A DNA stretch of 8,853 nucleotides, taken from Sulfurovum sp. (lineage in GTDB: Bacteria; Campylobacterota; Campylobacteria; Campylobacterales; Sulfurovaceae). The translations under genes were made by a program, and so were the position numbers. The notes beneath the pieces are model-generated. The model did no database searches, was not told the origin of the DNA, and saw nothing but the letters and a program-made list of their open reading frames with translations. The DNA lies in assembly GCA_030634925.1 (NCBI GenBank), contig DAOVZV010000026.1, forward strand, positions 1 through 8,853, written 5' to 3'. Shown piece by piece: positions 7,353 through 8,853 of this stretch; within the stretch, counting starts at the first letter, position 1, and each line of letters opens with the position of its first letter.

Positions 7353-8276
7353 GTGAAATTAATTAGAATAATAGCTAGTTTATTGATAATCACCGTAGCC
7401 ATATTGGCAAAAGGTGCACATGATGACATTACATGTCTAGGATGTCATAGTGCACATTTTGCTATGGGAAATAAGGCATTTGCTGTCAAAAATACTTACA
7501 ATTCTGCTATAAATCCAAGGACGGGAAAGTCACTTGATGGACTTGTAGCAAGTAGATGTTTGGGATGTCATCAATTAGAAAAGTTTGGTGGAGCAGGAGT
7601 TCGTCCAATACATCTGCATATCACTCACCCTATAGGTATGATACCAAACAAAAAAATAGCAGATGTTCCAGAAAGTATGCTAAATGATGGAAGAATGGAC
7701 TGCATATCTTGTCATGAAGCCCATCCATCCAATGATAATTTTATGTATCTTAGAGTAGATACAGACAATGGTAAAACTATACAAAACTTCTGTGTAATAT
7801 GCCACTCAGTCAAAGGTGATTTGAAAGCGATGGGTATAGATGATATAAGCGATGTAAAAGTATTCTCTGCAATGGACCAATCAGCTGGTTCTACCACTGG
7901 TTCAAGAGAAGATATAAGAGTACACAATCCTACTCCAAACTACATTACACCACTTGGTAAAATACCCAAAAATACTATCACTCCAAACTATCTAAATCCT
8001 CCAAAATGGATATACAATCCAGAGATAGACCCCACAAGACCAGATGTAAAACTAGAAGTCAAAAAGGTTGTAGAGGAAGTCGTTGAGAAAGTTGTCACAA
8101 AAGTCATAGAAGAAGTAAAAGTAGTTGAAAAGGTTATTAAAGAAGCAATAGTAGAAGTAGAAAAAAAGATAGAAAAACCTCTCAATAATACTCTCTATGA
8201 ATACAATCAAGATGGATATATGTATATACCATCAGATGGCAATAGCTCAGAAGAATATGAAAGAATTAGACTATAG
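7353..8276 (+). CDS. Periplasmic tetraheme c-type cytochrome with long Pro-rich and Lys/Glu/Val-repeat tail
   Basis: This is the paralogue of the preceding cytochrome, starting at GTG 11 bp after its stop with an AAAAGGAAAG ribosome site. The signal peptide ends at about AILA-KG. Four haem sites are CLGCH (28-32), CLGCH (69-73), CISCH (117-121) and CVICH (147-151). The third is followed by His124 (CHEAH), which the first paralogue lacks. After the haem domain (to about 160) comes a proline-rich linker (about 189-229) with repeated NPxP- and TPNY-like units. A strongly charged segment (231-275) built from tetrads such as KVVE, EVVE, KVVT and KVIE follows, and then a tyrosine-rich end with YEYNQDGYMY. 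The tail suggests an extended stalk or helical contact region; its partner is unknown. No C-terminal membrane anchor is seen. Confidence 0.85.
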   Translation: MKLIRIIASLLIITVAILAKGAHDDITCLGCHSAHFAMGNKAFAVKNTYNSAINPRTGKSLDGLVASRCLGCHQLEKFGGAGVRPIHLHITHPIGMIPNKKIADVPESMLNDGRMDCISCHEAHPSNDNFMYLRVDTDNGKTIQNFCVICHSVKGDLKAMGIDDISDVKVFSAMDQSAGSTTGSREDIRVHNPTPNYITPLGKIPKNTITPNYLNPPKWIYNPEIDPTRPDVKLEVKKVVEEVVEKVVTKVIEEVKVVEKVIKEAIVEVEKKIEKPLNNTLYEYNQDGYMYIPSDGNSSEEYERIRL

Positions 8277-8297
8277 GAGTAAGGCTTTTGCCAACTT

Positions 8298-8555
8298 CTA
8301 GTTTCTACCCTCAAAATCCTCAATCAATTTATCAACAGCTTCTTTTGCCTCTTTGAGTCCTACACTATGTAGCTCTCTATATAGTTTTATGGCATTTATT
8401 TTGTTGCCTTTTTTTATCTCTTCTATAATGGCTTTGTCGTCTGTGTGGGTGTGAATGATACTTGTTGTTCTATCTGTATCTTCTATGGGTTTTGGTTTGA
8501 GTTTGAAAAGTATTAATACTATGGCGATAATTGCTACTATGTATAGAAGTGTCAT
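8298..8555 (-). CDS. Small membrane protein with ribosomal L7/L12 C-terminal-domain-like helical motif
   Basis: The 85-residue product has one N-terminal transmembrane segment (about residues 3-17), a basic KLKPKP stop-transfer region and a polar linker. A cytoplasmic C-terminal part (43-80) follows, in which INAIKLYRELHSVGLKEAKEAVD resembles the alpha1-alpha2 helical hairpin of ribosomal protein L7/L12 (compare VIKAVR...GLGLKEAKDLVE). Only that half of the L12 domain is present, and the L12 dimerisation domain is absent, so it is not a ribosomal L12. The start has AAAGGAT 7 bp upstream and its own extended -10 candidate. It converges with the cytochrome genes, leaving 21 bp between stops. 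Topology with the N-terminus outside is inferred from the basic residues after the helix. The function is unknown. Confidence 0.75.
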   Translation of the reverse strand: MTLLYIVAIIAIVLILFKLKPKPIEDTDRTTSIIHTHTDDKAIIEEIKKGNKINAIKLYRELHSVGLKEAKEAVDKLIEDFEGRN

Positions 8556-8583
8556 TGTTTATCCTTTGTGTGTAATATGACCA

Positions 8584-8592
8584 ATGATAACA
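8584..8592 (-). promoter_or_regulatory. Extended -10 candidate for the L12-like membrane protein gene
   Basis: On the minus strand TGT-TATCAT lies in the 61-bp gap after the thiL stop. It would start transcription near 8577, leaving a leader of about 22 nt before the ATG at 8555. It has the same TGn-hexamer form as the surE and sdhA elements. Read-through from thiL is equally possible. Confidence 0.4.
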
Positions 8593-8616
8593 CGATTTTA
8601 CTCTGTTTTGGCTATA

Positions 8617-8853
8617 TCAATCTACAAAGTGGTGACTAGCACACTCAAATCTGTGGTTATTTTTTTCTATTTTGGCAAATATTGTGATTGGTGTATTGGT
8701 GTCTTTGGATATTTTTAGTATATTTTCTAGGTTGGAGGGGTTAAATCCTATTAGCATTTCGTACTCTTCTCCACTTATTCCTATCTCTTTGTCTATCTCT
8801 TTTTGGACTTTGTATCCTGTGTGGTTGTAGTCTAGTAGTTTGTTGGTATCACA
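8617..8853 (-). CDS. thiL: Probable thiamine-monophosphate kinase ThiL, C-terminal fragment (5' part outside window)
   Basis: An open frame enters from the right edge and ends at TGA (8617-8619), giving 78 residues. The central SGEEYEMLIGFNPSNLE matches the ThiL/AIR-synthase-like C-terminal domain motif (typically GEDYELLFT.P..NLE), followed by a PITIFAKI strand like the P(I/V)xxIGxI of that family and a His-rich end (ASHHFVD). ThiL phosphorylates thiamine monophosphate to the cofactor thiamine diphosphate. The ATP-binding N-terminal domain is not in the window, so the assignment rests on the C-terminal pattern alone. The stop lies 61 bp upstream of the small L12-like gene. Confidence 0.68.
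   Translation of the reverse strand, partial: CDTNKLLDYNHTGYKVQKEIDKEIGISGEEYEMLIGFNPSNLENILKISKDTNTPITIFAKIEKNNHRFECASHHFVD

Noticed and set aside
7988..8185. Minus-strand Thr/Ser/Phe-rich open frame
   Set aside because: It is the complement of the Lys/Glu/Val repeat in the second cytochrome; the repetitive Thr/Ser pattern is explained by that repeat.
8277..8300. GGC-TTTT-GCC between convergent genes as a bidirectional terminator
   Set aside because: Only a 3-bp stem with no adequate T-run on either strand; too weak to call.

Overview
The window looks like a chromosomal housekeeping segment from a Campylobacterota (epsilonproteobacterial) bacterium, probably a Sulfurimonas/Sulfurovum-like or related lineage. 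Supporting this are the AT-rich DNA, extended -10 promoters without obvious -35 boxes, the SdhA/SdhB/HdrB-like succinate dehydrogenase-fumarate reductase type found in that phylum, and periplasmic multiheme cytochromes. The genus is an inference. I saw no mobile element, CRISPR array, tRNA or rRNA.

Layout. On the minus strand at the left are argC (arginine biosynthesis, its 3' end cut by the window edge) and, directly upstream of it, greA (transcript cleavage factor); the two form an apparent operon read leftward. A 107-bp divergent promoter region separates greA from a rightward pair: surE (nucleotidase) and a TcdA/ThiF-type E1-like enzyme, overlapping by 4 bp as ATGA. After a 147-bp AT-rich regulatory gap comes the main cluster, sdhA-sdhB-sdhE, which encodes a non-classical, cytoplasm-facing succinate:quinone oxidoreductase/fumarate reductase. 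It has an HdrB-like subunit with two CCG domains instead of the usual haem-b membrane anchors. A short hairpin separates it from two tandem paralogous tetraheme c-type cytochromes; the second carries a long proline-rich plus Lys/Glu/Val-repeat C-terminal tail. On the minus strand at the right are a small single-span membrane protein with an L7/L12 C-terminal-domain-like helical motif and, upstream of it, the C-terminal end of a probable thiL (thiamine-monophosphate kinase).

How the genes may work together. The Sdh complex exchanges electrons between succinate/fumarate and the quinone pool; its direction cannot be read from the window. The two tetraheme cytochromes are predicted periplasmic and lie in the same direction 48 bp after sdhE, so they may be co-transcribed. 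They could form a periplasmic electron-transfer module fed from the quinone pool, but no quinol-cytochrome oxidoreductase is present here and that link is speculative. The least-described items are the cytochrome pair with its stalk-like tail, the extra cysteine in the third Fe-S motif of SdhB, the hairpin that hides a perfect Shine-Dalgarno sequence, and the L12-like membrane microprotein.
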